Part shown: one piece after another, positions 22,801 through 32,896 of the stretch | Position numbering within the stretch: the stretch's first letter is position 1 | Layout: each line of letters opens with the position of its first letter | NCBI GenBank assembly: GCA_963823675.1 | Contig: CAWGMT010000004.1 | Coordinates: 62,001-126,000, forward strand | Direction: 5' to 3' | Source: CAWGMT01 sp963823675 | GTDB lineage: Bacteria > Planctomycetota > Planctomycetia > Isosphaerales > Isosphaeraceae | Length of the DNA stretch: 64,000 nucleotides | Position numbers and translations under genes: made by a program | Notes under the pieces: model-generated | Told to the model about the DNA's origin: nothing | Database searches by the model: none | Seen by the model: the letters and a program-made list of their open reading frames with translations, nothing else

Positions 22801-25800
22801 AACTACATCTCCGTGCCGTTCAACAATGGCTCGACCGGCATCGTCAACGTAGAGGCCAATGCCATTTACTTTTACGATGGCGGCAGCAGCAGCGGTGCCT
22901 GGGCGGCCGACCCCGGCACGGAGTTGGACTTCGGAAGCTCATTCAGTTTCGCGGCAGCGACGCCGGCCACCCCGAACTCTTCAATCACGGGGGGTGCCGG
23001 TGCTCTAATCGCGTTCGATGGTCCCGGCACCGTGACGATTGCCTGCCCCTACGTGGTTCCCGGCTCGACCGAGATCGACTACGGCGCCGAGGTCCAGTTC
23101 ACCGGCCCTGTAAATGTCCAAGGCAGCGACTTGCTGGTCGTCTTTGGCGGCACGGCCGACTTCACCGCCGCTACACTGCTCAGCCCGCTGACATTTGACA
23201 ACGTCACCATGAGCTCATTCATTGGGAACGCCACCCTAGTGAGCAACGCCGACATCCACGTTACGGGGGTGTTGGCGTGCAGCATCGGCACGCTGGCCGG
23301 AACCGGCACGGTCTACCTCGATGGCGGCACCTCCACCACGCCCAACTACTGTAACAACATGTTGACCCTGGACCGTCCCCTCGTCAACAACTGCTATGCG
23401 AGGATGAGTGGGGACGTGTACCTGGGCAGCGGGGCGACGGTCACCAACGCCGCCGGAGCGACCTGGGAATCGCAAGACGACGCCGTGGTCGAGCCGCAAA
23501 GCGGAGCCAGCGGCGAGGGATTTATCAACAACGGGACGTTTCTCAAGACCGCGACCGTTTCGATTCCGTATTACAGCCAGGTCGCCGTGCCGTTCACCAA
23601 TGGCCCGACCGGCATCGTCAACGTAGAGGCCAATGCCATTTACTTTTACGATGGCGGCAGCAGCAGCGGTGCCTGGGCGGCCGACCCCGGCACGGAGTTG
23701 GACTTCGGAAGCTCATTCAGTTTCGCGGCAGCGACGCCGGCCACGCCGAACTCTTCGATCACGGGGGGTGCCGGTGCTCTAATCGCGTTCGATGGTCCCG
23801 GCACCGTGACGATTGCCTGCCCCTACGTGGTTCCCGGCTCGACCGAGATCGACTACGGCGCCGAGGTCCAGTTCACCGGCCCTGTAAATGTCCAAGGCAG
23901 CGACTTGCTGGTCGTCTTTGGCGGCACGGCCGACTTCACCGCCGCTACACTGCTCAGCCCGCTGACATTTGACAACGTCACCATGAGCTCATTCATTGGG
24001 AACGCCACCCTGGTGAGCAACGCCGACATCCACGTTACGGGGGTGTTGGCGTGCAGCATCGGCACGCTGGCCGGAACCGGCACGGTCTACCTCGATGGCG
24101 GCACCTCCACCACGCCCAACTACTGTAACAACATGTTGACCCTGGACCGTCCCCTCGTCAACAACGGCTACACGCTGCTGGGCGCGGACACGTACCTGGG
24201 TAGCGGGGTGACGCTCACCAACGCAGTCGGGGCCACTTTGGTCAATCTGCTCGCACTGCCTCTGGCCGGGGCGAGCGGGGAAGAATTCATCAACAACGGG
24301 ACGTTTCTGTCACAAGGCTACGACTACTTCGTCGCCGTGCCGTTCATCAATGGCCCGACCGGCATCGTCCACGTTGAGTCCAATAGCCTGAGCTTCACCG
24401 GCGGCGGCAGCAGCAGCGGTGCCTGGGTGGCCGACCCGGGCACGGTGCTGGACTTCGGCGTTGGTGCTGTGACCTTGACCCCGATATGCTCAATCACCGC
24501 GGACAGCCTCGACCTCGAGCCAGCCACATTGACCGTCCAGATCAGCGGTCCGACACCCGGAGCCGGACTGCCCAGTATCACCGTTACGAACACCGCGGCA
24601 ATCGGTGGCCAGCTCAACCTTGATCTGCGGAACGGCTTCGCGCCCTCCCTGGGCGAGGCATTCACCCTCATCAACAATCAAGGTTCAGCTCCGATTAACG
24701 GCACATTTGACGGCCTTCCGGAAGGCGCAACCGTGCGGTCTGGACCGTACGGCTTCACCATCACCTACGCCGGCGGCGCCAGCGGCAACAGTGTGGTGCT
24801 CACCCTATCACAGATCCAGCAGTACCCAACTGCCGTTGCGGTGTCCTCCGATCACCCGTCCGGCTCGGTCTACGGCCAGATGGTCACGTTCACCGCAAGC
24901 GTTTCCGCAACCCCGGCTCCGAGTGTCACGGCAACCGGTTCCGTGCAATTCCTGGTAGACGGCAGCGACTACGGCACGCCCGTTTCCCTGGTCGGAGGCA
25001 CCGGCAGTGTCATGGCGAGCCTACCTGCGGGTAGTCATGGCGTCACCGCGGACTACACGAGCGATAGCCCAAGCTTTGCCAACTCCGACTCTGCCCCGTT
25101 CACCGCCCTCGTATCTCCGGCCACGCTCAGCGTGACGGCCAACAACGCAACCAAGGTGTATGGCCAGGCCAACCCCAGCTTCACCGATACCATCACCGGC
25201 TTCGTCAACGGCGATCCACCGAGCGTGGTCAGCGGGTCAGCCAACCTCAGCACCACGGCAACACCGACTAGTCGCCCGGGTAATTACACGATTACCGCCG
25301 TCCAGGGTACGCTCAGTGCCGCCAATTACGCGTTCGCTTTTGTCAACGGTGCGCTGACGGTCCTCAAGGCGAATCCGGTCATCACCTGGAGCAGCCCCAG
25401 CCCCATCGGCGTCACCACGCCATTGAGCAGCACGCAGCTTGACGCCACGGCCAATGTACAGGGGACCTTTGCGTACAATCCAGGGCCCGGCGAGCTGTTG
25501 CCGGCCGGAACGCAAATATTGTCGGTTGCCTTCACGCCCACCGACACCACCGACTATACGACCGCCACGGCGACGGTGACCATCAACGTCTTGCCCCGCC
25601 AATCCAGCGTGTATGTCTCCACCGCCTACGCCGGCGGCGCCCCGGCACCGTCGTAACCTGGACCGACGGCAGTTCCCATACGGTGGGCACAGACGCCTTC
25701 GGCACCATCGAGTCGGGCATCAATGCCGTCGCGCCAGGTGGCACCCTGAATGTCGCGGCGGGGACTTACATCGAGCAGGTCGCGATCGACCAGAGCGTGA

Positions 25801-28800
25801 ACCTGATCGGGGCGGGCCAATCGTCCACGACGATCCAGGCGCCGGCCGGCTTGAGCGGCGACGAGATCGAGATCACGGGCGGCGCGTCGGTGTCGCTCTC
25901 GGGGATCACCGTCAACCCCGTGAGCTCCTTGACCGGCATCGACGTCAACGGGGCCTCGCTTGCGGCCAACGCCATTGCGGTCACCGGCTTCGCCACCGGA
26001 ATCTCGGTCGAGAACGCCGGCGCGGTCTCGATCACCGACAGCACGATCAGCGGCGCCACGACCGCTATCCTGGTCGGCTCATGGGCCGGCGACACCGCCA
26101 ACCTGACCGCCACCAACGACAGCTTCGCGGGCAACACGGTCGGCGTGCAAAACAACCAGACGAGCGGCCTGCTGACCGCCGCCCTCGACTGGTGGGGCAA
26201 TCCCAGCGGCCCGACCAATGCGAGCAATCCGGGCGGCGGCGGCGCGCAAGCCGTCGGCAACGTCGATTTCAACCCCTGGCTAGGCGACGCCAGTATCGTG
26301 ACCCCGGATAATCTCATGGTGCTCGCATCCGCTGGCAATCAATACGCCGTGTCGCCCGGTAGCGGCAATACCAGCCTGGGCCTCAGCGTCAATGGCAGTC
26401 CCATGGGCACCGTCACCGGCGGCGGCACGATCACGTTCGTGGGCACCGGCGGCATGGTCACGATCAACGGCGAGACCGGCTCGGGCAGCACCGACGTCTT
26501 CACCATCACGAATACGTCGGTCAAGTTCAACGCCGCTGACGGCTTGAGCGGCAGCACGATCAATCTTGCCGACACCGGGCTTGCCTTTGGCGTCAACGCA
26601 CAAGGCACCACCAATACGTTTAGCATCACCGGCACAGGCGGCACCGGTCCTTCTGCAAAGCTGGTGGGCGACTCGGGCACCAATGCATTCGTCTTCAGCG
26701 CGGCCGGTAAACTCCTCGGCAGCATCCAGGGCGCCGGCTCGAGCTCGCTGAACGATGCGGCCTACTCGACCGGCGTGAATGTCAACCTCGGAAACGGAAC
26801 CAATGGGTCGGCGACCGGCGTAAGCGGCACCGTCGCGGGCATCACGGCCGTCATCGGCAGCAGTCACAACGACACGTTGAACGCCGGCACGGTGCCGGGA
26901 GTGGCCCTGACGGGCGGGTTGGGCACGAACACGCTCTCGGGCACCGGCGCGGGCGACAGCGTGTTGGAGTCGATCTCGTCGAGCTACACCCTCACCAACA
27001 CGAAATTGACGGGTGCTTCGCCTGCCTTCACCGACAACTTGAGCGGCATCACGGTCGCGACTTTGACGGGCTCGAGCGCCACCAGCAATGCGTTCACGGT
27101 CAGTGGGTGGACCGGGACCGGCTCGCTGTCGAGCCCGGCCGGGAGCACGGCCACGGCGACCGACTCGGCGAGCGGGTCGTTCACGTTAACGGCCGCTCAG
27201 TTGACAGCTCCGAATACGACGCTCGGCTTGAGCGGGATCACGACCGCCAACCTCACCGATTCCTCCACCAGCGGCGGCAACACCTTTGCGATCAGAGGCT
27301 GGACGGGTGGCGGCACGATCAAAGGTACGGCGGAGACCTTGGTCGACAGCGTGACGGCCAGCACGGCGCTGGCAAAAACCTCGCTGGCCGTAACCGGCCT
27401 GCCGACCCTGACCTTGAGCGGGTTCACCGTAGCCAACCTCACGGACACGGCGGGTGGCAACACGTTCACCGTCAGCGGCTGGTCGGGGAGTGGGTCGCTC
27501 ACGGATAGTGCGTCTGGTGCGGATACGGTCGCGGCAAGCAAGAGCGCCGCCTTCGCTCTCTCCAACGGCCTGGTGACAGCGGGCACCATGTCGCTCACGT
27601 TGAGCGGGATCACAACGGCCAACCTGACCGACACAGGTGGGGGTCACGCCTTTACCGTCAGCGGCTGGACGGGTACTGGATCGCTTACCGATACCGCAGC
27701 GACGGGCGACACGATCACCGACGTCGCGAGCGGCTCATTCACTCTGGCGAATTCCCAGTTGATCGCTCCCAACGCCACGCTGGGCCTGGGCAACATCACC
27801 AGCGCCAACCTCACGGACAGCAGCAGTTCGGGCGGCAACAGCTTCAACATCGCAGGATGGACCGGTAAGGCGTCGCTGAGCGGCACGGACGATACGCTTG
27901 TGAATACCGTGGCGGCCAGTGTCGCGTTGACGAACGCGTCGCTGGCCGTGGCGGGTCTGCCGACGATCACGCTGAGCGGGATTTCGACAGCCAACCTGAC
28001 CGACACGACCGGAGGCAACACCTTCACAGTGAGCGGCTGGATGGGGGGCGGCTCGCTCATCGACTCCGGCACAGGCGATACGGTGACGGCGAGCAAGACC
28101 GCCGGTTATATTCTGAGCAATAACTTGCTTTCCTCGACCGATGGGATGATGCTCCGCTTGAGCGGCGTCACGACCGCCAACCTCACAGACTCCACGTCGG
28201 GCGGCGGCAACACGTTCACCGTCATCGGCTGGACAGGGGCCGGAACGCTCAAGGGAACGGCCGAAACCCTGGTGGACAGCGTGTCGAGCAGCGTCGTCCT
28301 AGCCAAGACGTCGCTGGCGGTGACGGGCGAGCCGACGTTGACCCTGGGCGGGTTCACCACGGCCAACCTGACCGACATGGCCGGTGGCAACACCTTCACG
28401 GTCAGCGGTTGGACGGGGAGCGGATCGCTGGCGGACAACGCGTCCGCTACCGACACGGTGACAGCCAGCAAGAGCGCCGGCTACACCCTGACCAACACCT
28501 CGCTGTCGTTCAACCGACGGCATGTCGGTTGGCTTGAGCGAAATCACGATCGCCAACCTCGCCGCCACTAGTGGCGGCAAGACGTTCACGGTCAGCGGTT
28601 GGACCGGGAGCGGGTCGCTGACCGACACCGCGACGGGAATTGTCACGGCGAGCAAGAATGCGGGATTGACTCTGACCAACAACCTGCTGACATCGACCGA
28701 TGGGATGTCTGTTGCCTTGAGCGGGGTCACGACCGCTAATCTCACAACTACAGCCACGACTGGTAGTCCCTCCTACATTGTTGACGCCAGCGCCTTCACG

Positions 28801-29300
28801 GGAGTTACGAACCTGACCGCCAGCGGGACGGTTAAGGCGATCCTGTTCGGCGGGTCGGCTAATGGCAGCACACTGAGCGCAACCGGCACGGGTGATGACG
28901 TGCTGATCGGTGGGTCGGGTAAAGACACACTGACCGACTGGGGGACTGGCTACAACATCCTGGTTGGCGGCCCAGGGGCGGATACGATCACGGGCAACGG
29001 CAATGACATCCTGATCAGCGGGACCACGAACTATGACAGCAACACGAGTGCCAACATCGCGGCGCTCGACGCGGTCTTAGCCGAGTGGTCTTCGAGCGAT
29101 TCCTACTCGACTCGCATCAGCAAGATCATGAGCGGAGTTGGCGCCGGTGGTACGGACGCCCTCAATTCGTCCACTTTCCAGTCGGACGGCGCGGCCAACA
29201 CCGTGAGCGACGGGGCCTCGGGGCGCAGAGCAACTGGTTCATCGTCAACTCGAAGGACAAGGTAACGAAGCAGAGTAACGAAACGGAAACCATCATCTGA
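13899..29300 (+). CDS. Giant multidomain surface protein: beta-helix, Ig-like, MBG and calcium-repeat-like domains (5 frameshifts)
   Basis: Five consecutive frames form one gene of 5134 residues after correction. The start at 13899 has GGAG about 8 nt upstream and leads to a basic N-terminus and FLEILEPRLAPS. Next come repeated right-handed beta-helix blocks (GGGIYNSGTLT, NSTFAGNSAS), each closing with a DQRGFSRIYPVNGQVDIGAFE module. Ig-like repeats follow (VYGQTVTFTATV, AVYGGDTNYV), a cadherin-like block (LANDFDPNGSPLS, GTDSFTYQAKADDG), about four G-rich modules (YTVIGAGIYLATGVTMTNAA), an MBG domain (VYGQANPSFTDTITGFVNGD), more helix repeats, and a tail with GTGDDVLIGGSGKDTL. Breaks lie near 17683, 19258, 25647, 28516 and 29222. 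It is probably exported and wall-associated; the ligand is unknown. Confidence 0.88.
22833..23391 (+). repeat. 559-bp internal duplication, copy 1
   Basis: This stretch recurs at 23607-24165 with only a few substitutions, offset 774 bp (258 codons, in frame). It lies inside the giant surface-protein gene and encodes one and a half of its G-rich modules. A more diverged copy occupies about 22060-22600. Confidence 0.9.
23607..24165 (+). repeat. 559-bp internal duplication, copy 2
   Basis: This is the partner of 22833-23391. Near-identity, including synonymous positions, suggests a recent duplication or gene conversion. A collapse or expansion of this repeat during assembly is also possible. 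Confidence 0.9.
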
Positions 29301-30369
29301 GGGACAAGTGACAGTAGACTGATGGATGTATTTCGCGTGTTCGATTCCGTCACGGTGACGCAGGCCGATTTGACGCACGGCCGCGCCGCGGCGGTCGGTT
29401 CCGCGGGGGAGCACGGGCTGGCCCGAAAGCTGCCAGTACCGGCGAACGCGGTCAGCTCGGCGGTCGATCAAGTCGTCGGCGTCATTGTGGATGAGACGTC
29501 GCACGAGACGCTCCTTGGCGACCTGGCATTTGAGCAAGTGACGTCGGGTACCCGCAAGGATTCACGCGGATGGAGCTTCTTTGGTGGTTAATCCGATCGC
29601 GTCAGCGGTGCAACCAATACCCAGGTGAAAGTGGACCAGTTCGAGAGGAACGCACGCGGCAGCGCCGAATTCAGCGAACAACGTGAAAAAAATTGTGCTT
29701 TTTTCAAGCACTGGCAGCATAACATGTTGCGGATCGGGAATTGCCGATTTGTAAATTTTGCGTTAATGATTTTCGGAATTCAGCGCATTTTGTATGTAGT
29801 GAAGATTCGCCGATTTTCGTTCGTTCGCTGTACGGCATGCATCACAAAGACGCCCAGGCAGCCGAAATCGCCCCGCGCACTCCGCCGCACCGCACCCCGA
29901 CCTCACCTGGACGGCATCATCGTCAAATTCGATTGAATCGACGAGTCAGCATGATCGCGATCTCGCTCTGCCAGTCGCCGGGCAAACTCGATGGGTGCGC
30001 TCGCTCCAGCGCCACGGATCTCGGCGGGATCCGAGCGATTTTCCGATTGAGGATCGAGGAATTCTCAACCACGGACCGCCCGGCGCGGCCAAGCCGCAAC
30101 CAAATTGCCCATCTTTACAATCTGCGCACCGCGCAAAGAAATCGAACGTTAGTAGAACGGAGGCACACGGAAGATCGATCCGCACAGCATGCAGCAGCAC
30201 GGGGATGAGACGAGCGGGATGGGCGAAATCGGCGAAAATGCGCCGACCGAAGCCAATTTCGACGACGCGAGGAGAATCGTACAAGTATAAGTCTTTATTC
30301 AAGTTACGGCAAACTCTGGCGCTGTTTCGGGACTTGACAAGGGGGTTGGCCAGCCAGGGGAAATTGGCC
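29301..30369. other. Gene-poor interval with an AT-rich patch
   Basis: No reading frame here has recognisable family features. An AT-rich patch (about 29685-29830) with A7 and T6 runs contrasts with the surrounding GC-rich DNA and could hold a terminator for the giant gene or a promoter. Frames at 29322-29591 and its complement read as low-complexity shadows. Confidence 0.4.
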
Positions 30370-30527
30370 AATTGCCCAACGTATACGCTTGGCGACGGCT
30401 GCAAAACAAAGCCACGGCAAGCTGCAAAGACTATGACGACAAGTCGGAGGCTACCAAATTGGGCAATTGCCCGAGGTGTTGGCTTGGTGACGGCTGCGAA
30501 ACGAAGCCACGGCAAGCTGCAAAGACT
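30370..30527 (+). repeat. Two 63-bp direct repeats with 95-bp period
   Basis: Copies at 30370-30432 and 30465-30527 begin AATTGCCC and share a block containing GCCACGGCAAGCTGCAAAGACT-type sequence, with about 7 differences. GGCCAATTGCCC/GGGCAATTGCCC half-palindromes flank them. Two units with diverged spacers do not make a CRISPR array. Confidence 0.7.
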
Positions 30528-30613
30528 CTGAGGAGGACGCGGTTTCTTCCGATTTGGCCGATTGTCTCGCTGCTGCGGTCCGCGTGACGACTACTTCCGA
30601 TCAATCAACATCC

Positions 30614-31229
30614 TTAAACCCAACGGTCCGCGACGGCCAGCAATCGCGCCAGGGGGAGCTCGAATCCCGGAAGCAAAGGTGTTTGATAGGTTTCTTGCTC
30701 GGTGACCAGAACTTCGACCGACCCCTGGGACGAGTTGCGGTAAACGCTCATGTTCCGGAGAAACCGGTCAACGATCCAGTGCTCGACGACTCCCGCTTTC
30801 TGGTACTCGTGGCGCTTCTCCTCGTAATCTCGCCGACGATCGCGCCGCGCGGCTGAGACGAATTCGACCGCAATCACGGGAACGTCGATCGTCGGATCGG
30901 GATGACGGCCGAGTCCGACCCAGACGACCCGATCCGCGCGGCGGCGGCCGCTGGACGTGCGGATGTAGCGTTCGGGAAGCGTCTCGTGCAGGGCGGCACC
31001 CAGGGGATGCGCGCTGGTACTGCCTCAGCATGGCGCCGAGCTCGTCGTTCGGCGCGGCCTCGTCCTCGGCAGGTAGGGGCGACACGACCAGGACTCCTCG
31101 GATCAGCTCGTAGCGGAACCGGTCATCGTACTCCGTCACCGCGTCAAACTCCTCGGGCGTCATGAGCATGCCCGCGGACTCAGCGCCAAGCACAGTTGGA
31201 GCAGACGTGTCGATTGGAGTTGAACTCAT
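30614..31229 (-). CDS. Uma2 family endonuclease-like protein, frameshifted near 31011
   Basis: Starting from the ATG at 31229 (MSSTPIDTSAPTV), the first part reads MTPEEFDAVTEYDDRFRYELIRGVLVVSPLP, the usual Uma2 opening. After GAMLRQYQ the frame becomes Arg-rich nonsense. Shifting by one base restores HPLGAALHETLPERYI, RTSSGRRRADRVVWVGLGR, VPVIAVEFVSAARRDRRRDY and EKRHEYQKAGVVEHWIVD, the family catalytic block with Glu. The corrected length is 204 residues, near the family norm. The break is one extra base in a CAGCGCGCATCC context, so it may be an error or an early pseudogene. Function is not established for the family. Confidence 0.82.
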
Positions 31230-31484
31230 CACTGTTCTGGCCAAGAGCGAACGCAAAGTCACCGCCCGGGGTCTCACCACTCCGACAGCCGGCTGATGCG
31301 AGCGATCATCCGGCCGAACGCATTCTATCACCGATCCTGCCAGAATTCAGCGCGACCGAGAACGGTCAGAGCTCCCGTTTTGACCAAGAGGACCAAGCCC
31401 AATGACCATCGAATCGAACGCGTTTGGGCATGGGGTTTCCCCTCGGTCCTGCCCCCCGTGCACCCGCGGAGGGGATTGCGCAAG

Positions 31485-31544
31485 TGTAGGTCAGGCTTTC
31501 CAGCCTGACTCTTCGAGATATCAGGCTGGAAAGCCTGACCTACA
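31485..31544. repeat. Perfect 24-bp inverted repeat with 12-nt loop
   Basis: 31485-31508 and 31521-31544 are exact reverse complements (each arm contains GTCAGGCTTTCCAGCC or its complement). A perfect 24-bp arm in a gene-free stretch marks a REP-like element or small non-autonomous mobile element. There is no T-tract, so a factor-independent terminator is less likely. Confidence 0.85.
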
Positions 31545-31777
31545 GCATACAGTTTTCCGCGGTTCCGCGCAGGAGAAGCTCTGGCAGCCGCAGGGCGCTT
31601 GTGGTAATCTCGAACTTGATAGGAACGCCCCCACTTGCGCCCGTCCCTGCGAGGTCGCCCAGTGGCGCCGCCAGAAAGGGTTCCGGCCTCGGGACTGGCC
31701 GTGGCAACCCGCGTCTCCTCACCAACCCGCCGTTCCAGGCGATTTCCATTCAGGCTCGGTTCGGGTGGTTCACATCA

Positions 31778-32797
31778 ATGCCTACGGAACATGACCTGTT
31801 TGCCGAAGAGCAAACAATGGCCACGATGAGCTTCGGCGAGCACATCGAGGAGCTGCGCGTTCGTTTGATTCTGGCCCTGCTCGGCTTGTTTGTCGGCGTG
31901 ATCGTCGTCTTCTTGCCGCCGCTCGATATCGGCAAGCGAGTCATGAAGAGCATGGAGGCGCCCGCGAGTGCCGCGCTCGATGACTTTTACCGGTCCGAGT
32001 ACGACAAGAAGAGGCAGCAAGCCGAGGCGGCAAAAGCCCTCACGCCGACCCTTCAGGCCACGATTCCCGCGGACGTGTTGGTGACCGAGTTCGCCAAGAT
32101 CGCCCCCGATCTGCACCTTCCCGATCCGGCAACGCTCGAGGGACAAAGCCTGAACCTCCCGCTCGAGTTTCAGCAATCGGGCATCATCAGCACGATCGAG
32201 AGATCGACCGTTCAGAGCGACCAGAGTCTGGTTTCGCTGGCGCCGCTCGAAACGGCGATGATCTTCTTCATGGTGTGTCTCGTGGCTGGGCTGGTGCTGG
32301 CAAGCCCGTGGGTGTTCTACCAGATATGGGCATTCATCGCGGCCGGGTTATACCGCCATGAACGTCGTTACGTGACGAAATATTTACCTTACTCGCTGGG
32401 ATTGTTCTTGTCGGGAGTCTTCCTCTGTTTCTTCTTCGTGTTGCCCATCACGCTGCGGTTCTTGCTCCAATTCAACGTATGGCTCGGCGTCGCGCCGACG
32501 CTCCGGCTGAGCGACTGGATGGGATTTGCGACGATCCTCCCTCTCGTGTTCGGAGTGGCGTTCCAGACCCCGCTCGTGATGTTGTTCCTGGAGCGGATCC
32601 ACATCTTCACCGTCGAGGATTTCCGCGCCAAACGAAAGATCGCGATCCTGATCATGACCATCGCGGCCGCTCTGCTCACGCCCGGACAAGATCCGTTCAG
32701 CATGCTGCTTCTGGCGGTTCCCATGATTCTGCTCTATGAGCTGGGCATTCTGCTCGTCGGTCGCGGCAAATCCAAAGCGTCGTACGCCGCGCCGTGA
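31778..32797 (+). CDS. tatC: Sec-independent protein translocase subunit TatC with an enlarged first periplasmic loop
   Basis: TatC is the twin-arginine signal receptor in the inner membrane. From the ATG at 31778 the protein has 339 residues. The N-terminal motif SFGEHIEELRVRLILALLG precedes TM1. TM2 and loop have FMVCLVAGLVLASPWVFYQIWAFIAAGLYRHERRYV; the later helices include FVLPITLRFLLQF and FGVAFQTPLVMLFL, and RAKRKIAILIMTIAAALLTPGQDPFSMLLLAVPM is the usual last hairpin. Between TM1 and TM2 there are about 110 extra residues (DDFYRSEYDKKRQQAEAAK onward) compared with the E. coli protein of 258. No tatA/B gene is next to it. The next gene, cobA-hemD, follows after about 100 nt. Confidence 0.95.
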   Translation: MPTEHDLFAEEQTMATMSFGEHIEELRVRLILALLGLFVGVIVVFLPPLDIGKRVMKSMEAPASAALDDFYRSEYDKKRQQAEAAKALTPTLQATIPADVLVTEFAKIAPDLHLPDPATLEGQSLNLPLEFQQSGIISTIERSTVQSDQSLVSLAPLETAMIFFMVCLVAGLVLASPWVFYQIWAFIAAGLYRHERRYVTKYLPYSLGLFLSGVFLCFFFVLPITLRFLLQFNVWLGVAPTLRLSDWMGFATILPLVFGVAFQTPLVMLFLERIHIFTVEDFRAKRKIAILIMTIAAALLTPGQDPFSMLLLAVPMILLYELGILLVGRGKSKASYAAP

Positions 32798-32896
32798 AGC
32801 TGAACAAACCATTGCCGGCCGACCCTTCGGGATCGATCGAGGGAGGGTGCTCTCCGAGCATGTGGCTTCTTGGCGGAACCCCAAGCCCGGCCAACG

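Noticed and set aside
13899..29300. Programmed frameshifting as explanation of the breaks in the giant gene
   Set aside because: No slippery heptamer with a downstream pseudoknot at the sites, the breaks are many, and similar indels hit unrelated genes such as valS and cimA.
29322..29591. Plus-strand frame MDVFRVFDSV... as a gene
   Set aside because: No ribosome site or family resemblance; the complementary strand is equally open. Left as intergenic.
30370..30527. Possible CRISPR array
   Set aside because: Only two units, imperfect, with 32-nt spacer-like sequence that also resembles the flanks. No cas gene is in the window.
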